Position numbers and translations under genes: made by a program
Part shown: piece by piece, positions 45,509 to 54,393 of the stretch
How positions within the stretch are numbered: the stretch's first letter is position 1
Layout of the letters: each line of letters opens with the position of its first letter
The notes under the pieces: model-generated
What the model saw: only the letters and a program-made list of their open reading frames with translations
The model's database searches: none
Told to the model about the DNA's origin: nothing
Source: Bacteroidales bacterium
GTDB lineage: Bacteria; Bacteroidota; Bacteroidia; Bacteroidales; WCHB1-69
Assembly (NCBI GenBank): GCA_017540505.1
Contig: JAFYAW010000037.1
Location: forward strand, 1 to 64,000
Direction of reading: 5' to 3'
Length of the DNA stretch: 64,000 bases

Positions 45509-46684
45509 TCAAACGGTTATGAGGCCCTGCTCCGACAACTTCCTCCACAAGGTTCCCCACGACTTTTCCATGCAGGCCACGTCATCCAGCTGCACGTCTC
45601 GCCCGAAGAGCAGAAACGCCATCGCCAACCGGTGGTCGCCAAGGGTCATGAGCTCATACGGCACAGGAGGCCACTGCGAACGCGGCTTCCCCTTCACACT
45701 CAAAGTGTCCGCCTGCCGCGTGATGTCGGCAAAGGGGGCCAGCTGCGTGGCCAATGCCCCCACCCTGTCCGACTCCTTGTGCGCGAGATTTCGCACTCCC
45801 TCAAAGCGGAACTCCGCCGGCAGCAGGCAGGCCAGCGCGGCCATGACCGGCACCACATCGGGATGGTCGGCTACGGGAAACACACGCCGCAAAGGAGCAC
45901 CAACAGGCTCTGCCACAATCTCTACGCCCTGATCATCTTCCCAGCTTCTCACCCCAATCGCACGGAACCATTCATCAATGATGGAATCACCCTGAATGGA
46001 CCTGAGCGTAAGTCCCGGCATCCGAGCACAAGCGCCTGGATGCAGCATGGCCCACGCATAGACGAAGAGTGCGGAGCTCCAGTCGGCCAAGCCTCCCAGC
46101 GGCATACGCTGAAACGGCAGCTCCGGAACATCCACCGTCCAGGACATCATCTGGCGTGTCATCTGAATATAGGAAGCCGACGGCACCTCCGCCGGCAGCA
46201 GATGCAGGCATTGCAGGCCGGTGAGCGGCGCGGTGAGCAACAGCGCGGAGGCATACTGCCCGGTACGGGTGCAATCCACCGTCAGTGTGTCGGCGTGCAG
46301 CTTGCGGCCCACAATCAGCCATCCGTCCGGTTCCTTCCGAATTTGCGCACCCATTTCTCGAAGCGCAGCAACCAACTCTTCGATAGGACGTTGCAACAGG
46401 CGTGGCGTGCCGGTGAGCAGCCATTTGCCGGGGGCGGCCGCCAGCAGGGCCATCAGGAAACGGAAGGCCGCCCCGCAGTCGCGCACATCCACACGGGTGG
46501 CGCAATCGTCCTCACTTCCCGCACGCGCCGCGTCGCGAATCGTCCGCAACGCCGAGGCCGTGACGCGCACATCCGAAGGCGCATCTTTCCCCACGGGCGA
46601 AACATCGCCCGTCAAGACATAGTGTATCAGCAGATTACGAATCCGCATACTTTTGCATTCGGGAAGAACAACCGTATATTTCAC
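45509..46684 (-). CDS. aroA: 3-phosphoshikimate 1-carboxyvinyltransferase (EPSP synthase)
   Basis: EPSP synthase makes 5-enolpyruvylshikimate-3-phosphate in aromatic amino acid synthesis. The GTG start at 46684 gives a 391-residue protein whose N-terminus has the substrate-binding K-S-x3-R (Lys11, Ser12, Arg16). Later starts would lose it. Other motifs: the DCGAAFRFLMALLA phosphate loop (D-x-G-x-x-x-R-F), RPIEELVAALREMGA, CTRTGQYASALLLTAPL (normally SSQ-type, here TGQ), HPDVVPVMAALACLLP, FEGVRNLAHKESDRV and LGDHRLAMAFLL. It is shorter than the usual 420-440 residues. The TGQ variant and the short length suggest a divergent class. The promoter box is 5 bases upstream, so the mRNA should be leaderless. 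Confidence 0.88.
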   Translation of the reverse strand: MKYTVVLPECKSMRIRNLLIHYVLTGDVSPVGKDAPSDVRVTASALRTIRDAARAGSEDDCATRVDVRDCGAAFRFLMALLAAAPGKWLLTGTPRLLQRPIEELVAALREMGAQIRKEPDGWLIVGRKLHADTLTVDCTRTGQYASALLLTAPLTGLQCLHLLPAEVPSASYIQMTRQMMSWTVDVPELPFQRMPLGGLADWSSALFVYAWAMLHPGACARMPGLTLRSIQGDSIIDEWFRAIGVRSWEDDQGVEIVAEPVGAPLRRVFPVADHPDVVPVMAALACLLPAEFRFEGVRNLAHKESDRVGALATQLAPFADITRQADTLSVKGKPRSQWPPVPYELMTLGDHRLAMAFLLFGRDVQLDDVACMEKSWGTLWRKLSEQGLITV

Positions 46685-46689
46685 GGCGG

Positions 46690-46697
46690 CAAAGATA
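46690..46697 (-). promoter_or_regulatory. -7 box (TATCTTTG) abutting aroA
   Basis: Exact TATCTTTG on the minus strand, five bases before the GTG start of aroA. Confidence 0.6.
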
Positions 46698-46710
46698 TTC
46701 AATTTAATTG

Positions 46711-46718
46711 TATTTTTG
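46711..46718 (+). promoter_or_regulatory. -7 box (TATTTTTG) for the rhomboid operon
   Basis: TATTTTTG on the plus strand, 47 bases before the rhomboid ATG. It is divergent from the aroA promoter, with the boxes 13 bases apart. Confidence 0.65.
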
Positions 46719-46765
46719 CAGCCGCTTCGGCAAACAGTCTTTGCCGGCACAAATTTTCCCGAATA

Positions 46766-47797
46766 ATGGACAACGAAATCAAAATGGGCGGCTTCAACAT
46801 ACTGCCGCCGGGCATAAAAAACCTGCTTATCATCAACGTATTGGTCTTCCTGGCCACTATTGTATTCGCCAAGACCGGCACCTGCGACTTGGACAAGTGG
46901 CTGGGCCTGCACTTCATCGGTGCCACCGACTTCCATCCCTGGCAGTTCATCACCTACATGTTCATGCACGCCAACTTCGAGCACATCTTCTTCAACATGT
47001 TCGCACTGTGGATGTTCGGAGCCGCCGTAGAGAACCTGTGGGGCACGAAGCGCTTCCTAATCTACTACTTCATCACGGGCATCGGGGCTGCCATTGTCCA
47101 CTATACGGTCATCTTCTTCCAGATCCATCCCACCATGGCCCTGCTCAACCAGTTCCTCAATGACCCAACGATGGCCACCTTCCAGACCCTCGTCAACGAG
47201 AACCCGGGCAAGTACCTGAACTCCCAAGCCCTCCAACAGATGTCGGCCATGCTGCAGGCGAACATCGGTACTCTGTCCGACTGCGTGGTGGCAGCAGAGA
47301 CAGCCAAGATTAACATCCTCAACAGCTTCAACATCATCGGTGCCTCCGGGGCCGTTTACGGCATCCTGTTAGCCTTCGGTATGTTGTTCCCCAACGCCCA
47401 GATATTCATCTACTTCCTGGTTCCCATCAAGGCAAAATGGTTAGTCATCATCTATGGTGCCCTGGAACTCATCACCGGCCTGACGACGACCGACGGCGTG
47501 GCACACTTCGCCCACCTGGGCGGCATGATCTTCGGCATCATCCTGATCCTGCTGTGGCACAAGATGGACCAACAGCCTACGGCCTACCAGCCTGACAGAT
47601 CCTATTTCCGAAAACGGAAAGAGAAATACTATGTCTCGGAGGAGAGTCGCCGTCCAATGAGCGACGAAGAGTACAATGCGCGCCGCGCCGCCGAGAAACA
47701 GCATGTGGACGCCATCCTAGACAAGATCTCCGAAAAAGGTTATGATGCTCTGAGTCAAGAGGAAAAGGATTTCTTATTCAAACATTCCCAGAAATAA
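46766..47797 (+). CDS. Rhomboid family intramembrane serine protease
   Basis: A 343-residue inner-membrane protease. The ATG at 46766 (MDNEIKMGGFNILPPGIKNLLIINVLVFL) is chosen over longer readings because it lies just after the promoter. Six membrane helices are present, with the HANFEHIFFNMFALWMFG L1/TM2 motif, the catalytic Ser in NIIGASGAVYGIL (near residue 191) and the catalytic His in VAHFAHLGGMIFG (near residue 249). An insertion of about 60 residues sits between TM3 and TM4. A cytosolic C-terminal tail of about 80 charged residues follows (RKRKEKYYVSEESRRPMSDEEYNAR). The stop overlaps the next gene's ATG by one base. Confidence 0.92.
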   Translation: MDNEIKMGGFNILPPGIKNLLIINVLVFLATIVFAKTGTCDLDKWLGLHFIGATDFHPWQFITYMFMHANFEHIFFNMFALWMFGAAVENLWGTKRFLIYYFITGIGAAIVHYTVIFFQIHPTMALLNQFLNDPTMATFQTLVNENPGKYLNSQALQQMSAMLQANIGTLSDCVVAAETAKINILNSFNIIGASGAVYGILLAFGMLFPNAQIFIYFLVPIKAKWLVIIYGALELITGLTTTDGVAHFAHLGGMIFGIILILLWHKMDQQPTAYQPDRSYFRKRKEKYYVSEESRRPMSDEEYNARRAAEKQHVDAILDKISEKGYDALSQEEKDFLFKHSQK

Positions 47798-48948
47798 TGG
47801 CTTCAAAAAAAATATTCTTCCTGTTACGTTTGGGAAAAGGGCTTCTGATCCTTTTCACCGTCATTGCCGCGGGCATGCTCCTGTTTTCCTATTTAGCGAA
47901 GATCATCCACCCCACCTTCTCGCACGCCATCGCCTACTGCGGATTGCTGTTCCCCTACATCCTCCTCGTCAATGCGGTGTGCGTGGTCCTGTGGCTGATT
48001 ATCGACTACAAGTGGGCATTGCTCCCCGTCATCTGCATCCTGATAAACGTCAACAACATCGACAAACATTTCCAGCTCCGCGCTCAAGACAAGCCTGAGA
48101 CGTGCGCCAACTGCCTCAAAGTGATGAGCTTCAACGCCCGCTCGTTCAACATCTACGAGCCTAACAGCCGCACTCTGAACGACTCGGTCATCCGTTTCCT
48201 GCGTCAGGAGTCACCCGACATCCTCTGCATCCAGGAGTACAGTTTAGACAAGAGCCGCAAGACGGGCTTCCATTCCACAGAGGAAATCCTCAAAGCCCTC
48301 GGCATCTCTGACAACAACAAGACCTACCGGCTCTATCTGCCCAACAAGAATTTCAAGGACTACCAGTTCGGCATGGCCATCTTCAGCAAATACCGGATTG
48401 TCAATTTCGGCATCGTGAATACGGGCGACAGTTCCAGCAACAAGTCGATGTACGTGGACATCCGCTACAACCGCGACACGCTGCGCATCTACAATGTGCA
48501 TCTTTCGTCCATGCGGCTTGCGAGCGAGGATTATGAGACGGGGAAGGCCGTGATGCACAATGACCATAGCGACCCCGAGTTTGACAGCAAGGCCAAGAGG
48601 CTCACATACAAGATCTCGCGTGCCTTCGACCAGCGGCAACACCAGGCCATCGCCGTGCGCGCCGACATCGACTCGTGCCGCTTTCCAGTGATCATCTGCG
48701 GCGACTTCAACGATTCGCCCGCCGCCTACAGCGTGCACAAGATCGGACACGGCTTCAAAGACAGCTTCCGCAGCAGCGGAAAAGGCATCGGCAGCACCTA
48801 CCATGGCGAGTCGTTCCCCGCCTACCGCATCGACTACATCTTCCACAGCAACCGCTACAACGACTTCGGGCACACCGTCTGCACCAACCTCCAAGCCTCC
48901 GACCATTACCCCATTTACACCTATATTTCCATTATAGACAAAAAATAA
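47797..48948 (+). CDS. Membrane-anchored endonuclease/exonuclease/phosphatase (EEP) family protein
   Basis: A 383-residue protein with three N-terminal membrane segments (to about residue 95) and a large EEP domain. Motifs in order: VMSFNARSF (Asn), DILCIQEYS (metal-binding Glu), VIICGDFNDSPA (Asp-x-Asn) and the C-terminal LQASDHYPIYTY (Asp-His). The fold covers phosphodiesterases acting on nucleic acids, lipids or nucleotides. The anchoring suggests a periplasmic or membrane-proximal substrate, which cannot be named. It is translationally coupled to the rhomboid gene (TAATG junction), and this pair is often adjacent in Bacteroidota. Confidence 0.9.
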   Translation: MASKKIFFLLRLGKGLLILFTVIAAGMLLFSYLAKIIHPTFSHAIAYCGLLFPYILLVNAVCVVLWLIIDYKWALLPVICILINVNNIDKHFQLRAQDKPETCANCLKVMSFNARSFNIYEPNSRTLNDSVIRFLRQESPDILCIQEYSLDKSRKTGFHSTEEILKALGISDNNKTYRLYLPNKNFKDYQFGMAIFSKYRIVNFGIVNTGDSSSNKSMYVDIRYNRDTLRIYNVHLSSMRLASEDYETGKAVMHNDHSDPEFDSKAKRLTYKISRAFDQRQHQAIAVRADIDSCRFPVIICGDFNDSPAAYSVHKIGHGFKDSFRSSGKGIGSTYHGESFPAYRIDYIFHSNRYNDFGHTVCTNLQASDHYPIYTYISIIDKK

Positions 48949-48975
48949 GCCATCCTGATTTCGGCATTTTATACT

Positions 48976-50091
48976 ATGAAAAAGAAAATCCTTTCCCGTC
49001 TCTTAACGCATATTGTAATCCCCGTATGCGCATTAGCCGTCATTTTCCAACTCACGACCGGATGCGGCAATCCCCAAACCACCACTTCCGAATCGGTGGA
49101 CACACTGAACGAGGAACATGTCAGCGCACTCGCCGCACGGATTGTCTGGGCCGTCCACAACGGCGATGCCGAGACCTTCAACAAAGCCATCAACAAAGCC
49201 CACATCCGCGAACGGGTGTCCGAAAACTCCATCGTCAACAGCGGTTTTGATGTGGAGGGCGGCGAAGCATTCTTCGACAAGTGCCTGCAGGTGGGCGAAC
49301 AGGCCGTGCATGCGGTCAACAACGGCGGCGACTTCACCTTCGTGCATTATTACCAGCAAGACGGGGAGCATCATGTGGTGTTCCGCACCTACGACAATTT
49401 CACGCTCAACTTTTCGGATTACACTGTGGACACGGTGGGCGGAAAGCTCATGCTGCAGGACGGGTTCATCTATAACTTGGGGTGTATGCTTTCAACCAGC
49501 GTGCAATATAGCATGTTGTACAACCTGATGCTGCAAACCAACCCCGAGTCGGATGTCAAGTGGCTGCAACAGGCAGAAGAACAGACCATCAAGCACAAGA
49601 ACAAAGCTGCCTTGAAGACCCTTACGGAACACAAAGACGCACTCAAGGAGTATCCGTTGTTTTATCAGCTCTACATCGCCAACCTCTACCAGACCAATGC
49701 CAAGAACTTCATCGCCCGTATCGACGAGCTGCAGCAGGAAGACGTGGACGAACGCTATCTGATGCTACACAAGTTGCTGTTCCACGTCAACAACGGTCAT
49801 TTGGCAGAAACGGAAAACACCATCAACCAGCTGATTCCCCACACCGGCGACGATCCCATCTATCTGTTATTTTACGGGAAAGCCAATATGGAGGCCAAGA
49901 AATACCAGGATGCGCTTACCGTTTTCCAGATGGCGGAGGATGGCCTTCCTCTGATTTGGGACCTGTGGTACAGCGAGCTGCAATGTTATGCAAGACTGAA
50001 AGACAAAGCTGGATATGAAAAATGCCTCGCGAAAGGGAAGGAGGCATACGGTATGTCGGAAGAAGAGCTTCGGAATCTGAAAGTCCGCTAA
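48976..50091 (+). CDS. TPR-like lipoprotein of unknown function
   Basis: A 371-residue predicted lipoprotein (signal with lipobox TTGC near residue 29, then GNPQTTTSE). The middle part (about residues 40-170) looks like a mixed alpha/beta domain. The C-terminal half is helical with TPR-like units (PIYLLFYGKANMEAKKYQDALTVFQMAEDGLPLIWDLWYSELQCYARLKDKAGYEKCLAKGKEAYG). It is the third gene of the rhomboid unit, 27 bases after the EEP gene. It meets the minus-strand regulator gene tail-to-tail with a 4-base overlap. Confidence 0.72.
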   Translation: MKKKILSRLLTHIVIPVCALAVIFQLTTGCGNPQTTTSESVDTLNEEHVSALAARIVWAVHNGDAETFNKAINKAHIRERVSENSIVNSGFDVEGGEAFFDKCLQVGEQAVHAVNNGGDFTFVHYYQQDGEHHVVFRTYDNFTLNFSDYTVDTVGGKLMLQDGFIYNLGCMLSTSVQYSMLYNLMLQTNPESDVKWLQQAEEQTIKHKNKAALKTLTEHKDALKEYPLFYQLYIANLYQTNAKNFIARIDELQQEDVDERYLMLHKLLFHVNNGHLAETENTINQLIPHTGDDPIYLLFYGKANMEAKKYQDALTVFQMAEDGLPLIWDLWYSELQCYARLKDKAGYEKCLAKGKEAYGMSEEELRNLKVR

Positions 50092-50606
50092 TAGAGGTTG
50101 CTGTTCCCGTTCTGCAGCTCCTCGTCGGTGGGTTCCATACGGGTGATGGTATCCACGATGATGCGAACAGGCTCCAAACGCGGGTTGTTTGTCGGCGGGA
50201 CAGGTTTCTGCTCCGTATTTTCAACAGATTGTTCTTTGGAAGCCTCATACTCCGCTTCCAAATCAAACCCTTCTTGCAGAATCGTCGGGGTTGTAACCAC
50301 AACCTGGAGCGGTTTCTCCTCTGCCAGAGGTTCAACGGCATCCGCCACATCTGCCGGTATGGTATCCACGCACACGGCAATGGGTTCCGTTTCAGGAAGC
50401 GTTGGCTGCTCCTGCGGTTGCGGGCGGAGCAGGAAGTACGTGCTGACCGCCACTACGGAGACGGCCACGGCGGCAGCCGCCACCCATATCAGGAGCGTGC
50501 TTGTCTTCGCGCCGGAATAAACCAAAAAGCTTTTCCAAGCGGAAGGCTTGTAAGAATATTGGGCCTCTTCAGCCTTGTTTTTAATCAATTGGTCAAACTC
50601 TGTCAT
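50088..50606 (-). CDS. Probable membrane-bound regulator of the adjacent ECF sigma factor
   Basis: A 172-residue protein with a 38-residue cytoplasmic N-terminus and one transmembrane helix (TLLIWVAAAAVAVSVVAVSTYFLL, residues about 37-60). The extracytoplasmic part is low-complexity, rich in Pro/Glu/Thr (QPQEQPTLPETEP). The ATG overlaps the ECF sigma factor stop (ATGA), so the two are translationally coupled. Its topology fits a small anti-sigma factor. No zinc-binding ASD motif (HxxxCxxC) is present, so the role is inferred from position only. Confidence 0.6.
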   Translation of the reverse strand: MTEFDQLIKNKAEEAQYSYKPSAWKSFLVYSGAKTSTLLIWVAAAAVAVSVVAVSTYFLLRPQPQEQPTLPETEPIAVCVDTIPADVADAVEPLAEEKPLQVVVTTPTILQEGFDLEAEYEASKEQSVENTEQKPVPPTNNPRLEPVRIIVDTITRMEPTDEELQNGNSNLY

Positions 50607-51166
50607 AATTCATTCCACTTTTCAATTTCATTTTTCAAACGGGTGCGGGCCGCATTGACATGCCACGCGGAGGTGCCTTCCGTGATGCCCATCTGCTGCG
50701 CGATTTCGGCGTGGGAGCAGTTCTCAAATACAAAGAGGTTGAAAACCGTCCGCGTCATCGGGGGCAGCTTCTGGATCATCGCGACCAGCTCGTCGGCGGA
50801 CATCTTGCCCACGGCCACGTTCACATCGTAACCGATGGCACCCGACTCCGACCAGTCGGCCAGGTCGGCCATATCCACCTTGGGGTCGTACTTGCGCCGG
50901 TAGTCTATCGCCGCATGGACCATCACCCGTTTCATCCACGATTCAAAAGAACCTGCGTCTTCTTTGTATTTATCGAGGTTGGAAAACACTTTCAAGAAAC
51001 CCTCGTTGAGCATATCATCCGCTTCGTCGGTGCTGCTGGCGTACCGCATACACAACCGGTACATCACCGGGTAGAAATGCCGGAACAACTTGTGTTGTGC
51101 CCGACGGTTGCCCTTCCGACAGCCTTCTACCCACTGCAGCACTTCCGAATCTTTTGGTGCACTCAT
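50603..51166 (-). CDS. ECF-type RNA polymerase sigma factor
   Basis: A 187-residue ECF sigma factor. Region 2 runs RAQHKLFRHFYPVMYRLCMRYASSTDEADDMLNEGFLKVFSNLDKY and region 4 is the helix-turn-helix TRTVFNLFVFENCSHAEIAQQMGITEGTSAWHVNAARTRLKNEI. It should direct RNA polymerase to a small regulon. The downstream gene encodes a single-pass membrane protein. The target promoters and the inducing signal are not visible. No TAnnTTTG box was recognised upstream, which may mean autoregulation. Confidence 0.93.
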   Translation of the reverse strand: MSAPKDSEVLQWVEGCRKGNRRAQHKLFRHFYPVMYRLCMRYASSTDEADDMLNEGFLKVFSNLDKYKEDAGSFESWMKRVMVHAAIDYRRKYDPKVDMADLADWSESGAIGYDVNVAVGKMSADELVAMIQKLPPMTRTVFNLFVFENCSHAEIAQQMGITEGTSAWHVNAARTRLKNEIEKWNEL

Positions 51167-51226
51167 AAATACAAACGTAATTTCAATGAAGAATCTTGGG
51201 TATAAAACTGATTTTTTTCAAAAAAA

Positions 51227-52258
51227 TTATATGTGGGTGATCAATTCCACAATCAGACGGTCATGGTCGCAGGGTGTGCCCTTGTGGAAGAAGTTCTTTT
51301 CATAATTAAAACGGATGCCCGCCCAGAGGGGTGATTCCACGAACATGAGGGTCACTCCGGCCGTGATTCTCTGACGGAACGGTTCCAACGCATACACGCC
51401 ATCGTCCGTCAGCTTTCCGTTGCAATTGGGCGTGATGGCATCGTAGCGCACGCCCAACGCCACATGGTTCAACAACTTTTTCTCTATCGGAATCTTATAA
51501 AAGGTAAAACCGTAAAACGCATGCGTCGGAGAGAAGAGTCCGCCATTATACCATTTATATATATACTCCGCCTCCAAATGCAGGCCGTTCCAATCATACG
51601 CCAGCTCGAAATCGGTGTTGTGCATGCGGAGCGCCTCGGGCTTCACCGCCGCATAATTGAACGAAAGGCGCAGGCCCTTCACAAATTCAAAAGCGCCGCG
51701 CACCACATAGTTCATATTCTTCTGGAACTGCATCTGCTTATGGAATCCACCGCTGTTGAAAACGCCAGCCTTGATCTCAAACGGCACCACCTTGTCCCAA
51801 CGGTACGCCACCACTGCCCCCACATCGCTCCACGCCGTAATCTTCTGCGTCAGGAACGACTTGTCGGAAAAATAATACTGGTACGGCGACAGCAGATTCT
51901 CGCTGCTGAAGGGCATCTTGTCGTAGCCGATGAGCATAGAGAGCCCTTTGACGGGCTTGAACTGGGCGAAAATGGCCACCGGCGAAAAGGCCCCGCCGTA
52001 TGTCAGGTCCACCAGTGCCATATAGGAAAACATGGGATGGACGCTGCCGCTCACCCCGATGCGGGTGTGTCGCAACTCGAAATGGTGTTTGTTCAGGTTG
52101 GTGTTGTATTCGTAGCGGCCAAGGATCGTGGCCGTGAACTTCGGGATGTAGTCACGCCCGCCGAAACGCGTTGACGGGGACAATAACGTGTCGCCTCCCT
52201 CGGCCTGAAGCGAGGTGATCAGGAATAACAGTATCGGAAGCAGAAGCAGTTTTTTCAT
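51227..52258 (-). CDS. Outer-membrane porin (porin O/P, phosphate-selective type)
   Basis: A 343-residue outer-membrane protein starting at the ATG (MKKLLLLPILLFLITSLQA signal); a TTG two codons upstream is less likely. The body is amphipathic beta strands (FTATILGRYEYNTNLNKHHFELRHTRIGVSGSVHPMFSYMALVDLTYGG, then strands with Y/F/W at alternate positions), and the C-terminus ends LIVELITHI. This pattern is typical of Bacteroidota porin O/P-type proteins. It is the third gene of the GWxTD-sugar transferase-porin run, 15 bases after the sugar transferase. Phosphate specificity is a family label, not shown here. Confidence 0.75.
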   Translation of the reverse strand: MKKLLLLPILLFLITSLQAEGGDTLLSPSTRFGGRDYIPKFTATILGRYEYNTNLNKHHFELRHTRIGVSGSVHPMFSYMALVDLTYGGAFSPVAIFAQFKPVKGLSMLIGYDKMPFSSENLLSPYQYYFSDKSFLTQKITAWSDVGAVVAYRWDKVVPFEIKAGVFNSGGFHKQMQFQKNMNYVVRGAFEFVKGLRLSFNYAAVKPEALRMHNTDFELAYDWNGLHLEAEYIYKWYNGGLFSPTHAFYGFTFYKIPIEKKLLNHVALGVRYDAITPNCNGKLTDDGVYALEPFRQRITAGVTLMFVESPLWAGIRFNYEKNFFHKGTPCDHDRLIVELITHI

Positions 52259-52273
52259 AAGCAATGGGTAAAA

Positions 52274-52861
52274 TCAACGGACGATGGCGGCAAAAGTTTG
52301 GAATATCAGTTTGAAATCCTCTTTTAACGACTGGTGTTGGATATATTCCAGGTTCAAGGCGAGTTTGGCAGGCATCACCTCGTCAATGTAGGTCTGTTCG
52401 GGATTGTCAGAGTGGGCAAGAATTTCGCTCTCATGCACGTAGCGGATAGAGGCGTAGTCGGTGAGGCCGGGCCGCACGGTGAGCACCTGACGTTGTTCGG
52501 GCGTGTAGAGATCGACATATTTGCGCACCTCCGGCCGCGGACCCACGATGCTCATGTCGCCTTTGATGATGTTGATGAGCTGCGGGAACTCGTCCAACTT
52601 GTATTTACGCAAGAAATAGCCCACCTTGGTCACACGGCTGTCGCGATCGCCCACGGTGAGCAGCCCTTTCTTGTCGGAGCCGGTCCGCATGGTGCGGAAC
52701 TTATAGAGGGTGAAATCGCGGCCATTGCGCCCCACCCTGCTCTGCCGGTACAGCACGCCGCCCCGTGACTCAAGCACAATCGCCAAGGCGATGAGCAGCC
52801 AAAGCGGGGCGAGTACGATGAGAGCCAAAAGCGAACAGGAAAAATCCAGGAACCGTTTCAC
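52274..52861 (-). CDS. Undecaprenyl-phosphate sugar phosphotransferase (initiating glycosyltransferase)
   Basis: A 195-residue monotopic phosphoglycosyltransferase. The GTG at 52861 is chosen because it yields the canonical (M)KRFLDFSCSLLALIVLAPLWLLIALAI reentrant helix. It also has VLYRQSRVGRNGRDFTLYKFRTM, KLDEFPQLINIIKGDMSIVGPRPE (catalytic Asp-Glu dyad in DE) and VRPGLT. It transfers a sugar-1-phosphate to undecaprenyl phosphate to start a surface glycan. The partner glycan genes are not in the window, so it stands alone between a GWxTD protein and a porin. The gap to the GWxTD stop is 11 bases. Confidence 0.9.
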   Translation of the reverse strand: MKRFLDFSCSLLALIVLAPLWLLIALAIVLESRGGVLYRQSRVGRNGRDFTLYKFRTMRTGSDKKGLLTVGDRDSRVTKVGYFLRKYKLDEFPQLINIIKGDMSIVGPRPEVRKYVDLYTPEQRQVLTVRPGLTDYASIRYVHESEILAHSDNPEQTYIDEVMPAKLALNLEYIQHQSLKEDFKLIFQTFAAIVR

Positions 52862-52872
52862 AGCCGTCAATT

Positions 52873-54336
52873 TCAGTGATAACGCCAGTTTTCTTCAATC
52901 TCACCCCCGTAATAGCTGTCAGGATTCGTCTCGTAAATATCCGTCTGTGGCTGTATCTTCTTGACGAGACGCATCTTCCAGTTGGTGTCGTGCACCTCGC
53001 CATACTTGTTGGAGTGCAACAGTTCGTAGTCGTTGCCCACTAACGACGGGTCGTAAAACACGAACTTGACATTCGTCTGGTCATCCAGATAATAATAATG
53101 CCACACCTCATACGGGAAGGTGACGGGGTCGGACGGCACCTCCTTAATATCGTTCGGCTGACCGTATTGCAGATAGACGCGCCCACGGTCAGTACGGTAG
53201 CCCTTCACCTGCTTGCTGCCGAAACGTTCCTGCACGTATGACACCATCTTCTCATATTTCTTCCATTCAGCCTCCGGATTGTTCGGATTGCGTGACAGCC
53301 AAAAAGCATAGAAGAATCGCTGCAGCTGGGGTGTCTCCACAAGCTTCATGCGCTGCTCGAAGAACTCACGTTCCATGGCGTTGCTGATGGGATACAGGCA
53401 GCGCACGTTTTCTTCCAGTTTCTTGCGGTCCGTCATGTCGGCCACAAACGAGTTGTCAATCACCACATCGTCATATTGGTGGATATCCAGCTTCATGGAA
53501 GGATTGCTGCGCTGGAAGAACACCTTGTTGACCAGACAGAGGCTGTCGTGCTCATCGTAAAGCTCCACCACCACATTGTAATTCCCCGACGGCAGTTTGA
53601 ACACGTTGAACTGGTCTATGATGAGGACCACAGGATCGGTATGCAGCTTTTTGGTTATCACATTGTTGGGCATTGCCACCAGATGGTTGTCCGCAAATTC
53701 CACAAAGCATTTCGCCGTCAGCGGACGATTGTCGCCCAGCTGCTTTTGCGTGCCATACACCTCTACGGCAAAGGGCAGCGTGTATTGGGATTCGGGTACG
53801 AAATTATAGTACAACGGCGGCAGGTTGAAGCCGTATTTGACATACAAGCCCGGTGACACCGGCGCACTCATATCCTCAAACAAAGAAATTCTCGAAGATG
53901 AAATCTTGTCGGGCGGAAAGTTCAGGACAATGCGGTCGATGTATTTCAACGTAGAGGAATCCTTATGTTTGTCTGTGAGGTAGAAATGCAGGAAATAATC
54001 GCCGTTGGGCACGGGCAGGTTCTGGATGTCGGCAAAGTCAGGCTTGTCCACGCCAGCGGTATCGGCCAGCTGCTCGCTGGAGAGGATGTAGTGCAGGGTT
54101 TTCACCAGCGTGTCCTGGCGCATCACATCCACACGGATATCCACATCGGCCTCAAAAAGGCCCTTGTCGTTACGAACATACTGGACGGAATTGCCGCCCA
54201 CGATGAATGTGAACTCAATGTAAGGCTGCCCTTTGTCGGTGCAGTAGGCCTTGTGGCTGATGAAGGCCTTCATGTTCTGGGCAGGCAAGGAAAATGCAAC
54301 CCACAAAAAAAGCCACAGAATTATATGCTTTTTCAT
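52873..54336 (-). CDS. GWxTD domain protein (exported)
   Basis: A 487-residue exported protein starting at the ATG 54336 (MKKHIILWLFLWVAFSLPAQ signal); a further upstream codon is out of line with the promoter. The C-terminal quarter is the GWxTD-type domain found in Bacteroidota and Acidobacteriota, with RFFYAFWLSRNPNNPEAEWKKY, then FGSKQVKGYRTDRGRVYLQYGQPNDI and PYEVWHYYYLD. The N-terminal part is beta-rich. The function is unknown; the domain is often in envelope or glycan-related loci, consistent with the sugar transferase that follows. Confidence 0.85.
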   Translation of the reverse strand: MKKHIILWLFLWVAFSLPAQNMKAFISHKAYCTDKGQPYIEFTFIVGGNSVQYVRNDKGLFEADVDIRVDVMRQDTLVKTLHYILSSEQLADTAGVDKPDFADIQNLPVPNGDYFLHFYLTDKHKDSSTLKYIDRIVLNFPPDKISSSRISLFEDMSAPVSPGLYVKYGFNLPPLYYNFVPESQYTLPFAVEVYGTQKQLGDNRPLTAKCFVEFADNHLVAMPNNVITKKLHTDPVVLIIDQFNVFKLPSGNYNVVVELYDEHDSLCLVNKVFFQRSNPSMKLDIHQYDDVVIDNSFVADMTDRKKLEENVRCLYPISNAMEREFFEQRMKLVETPQLQRFFYAFWLSRNPNNPEAEWKKYEKMVSYVQERFGSKQVKGYRTDRGRVYLQYGQPNDIKEVPSDPVTFPYEVWHYYYLDDQTNVKFVFYDPSLVGNDYELLHSNKYGEVHDTNWKMRLVKKIQPQTDIYETNPDSYYGGEIEENWRYH

Positions 54337-54363
54337 TATAATATGTTTTTTTGTTAGAGTGTG

Positions 54364-54371
54364 CAAAGATA
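54364..54371 (-). promoter_or_regulatory. -7 box (TATCTTTG) for the GWxTD operon
   Basis: Exact TATCTTTG on the minus strand, 27 bases before the GWxTD start codon. Confidence 0.65.
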
Positions 54372-54393
54372 GAGAAAAAACGGGACAGCGTTA

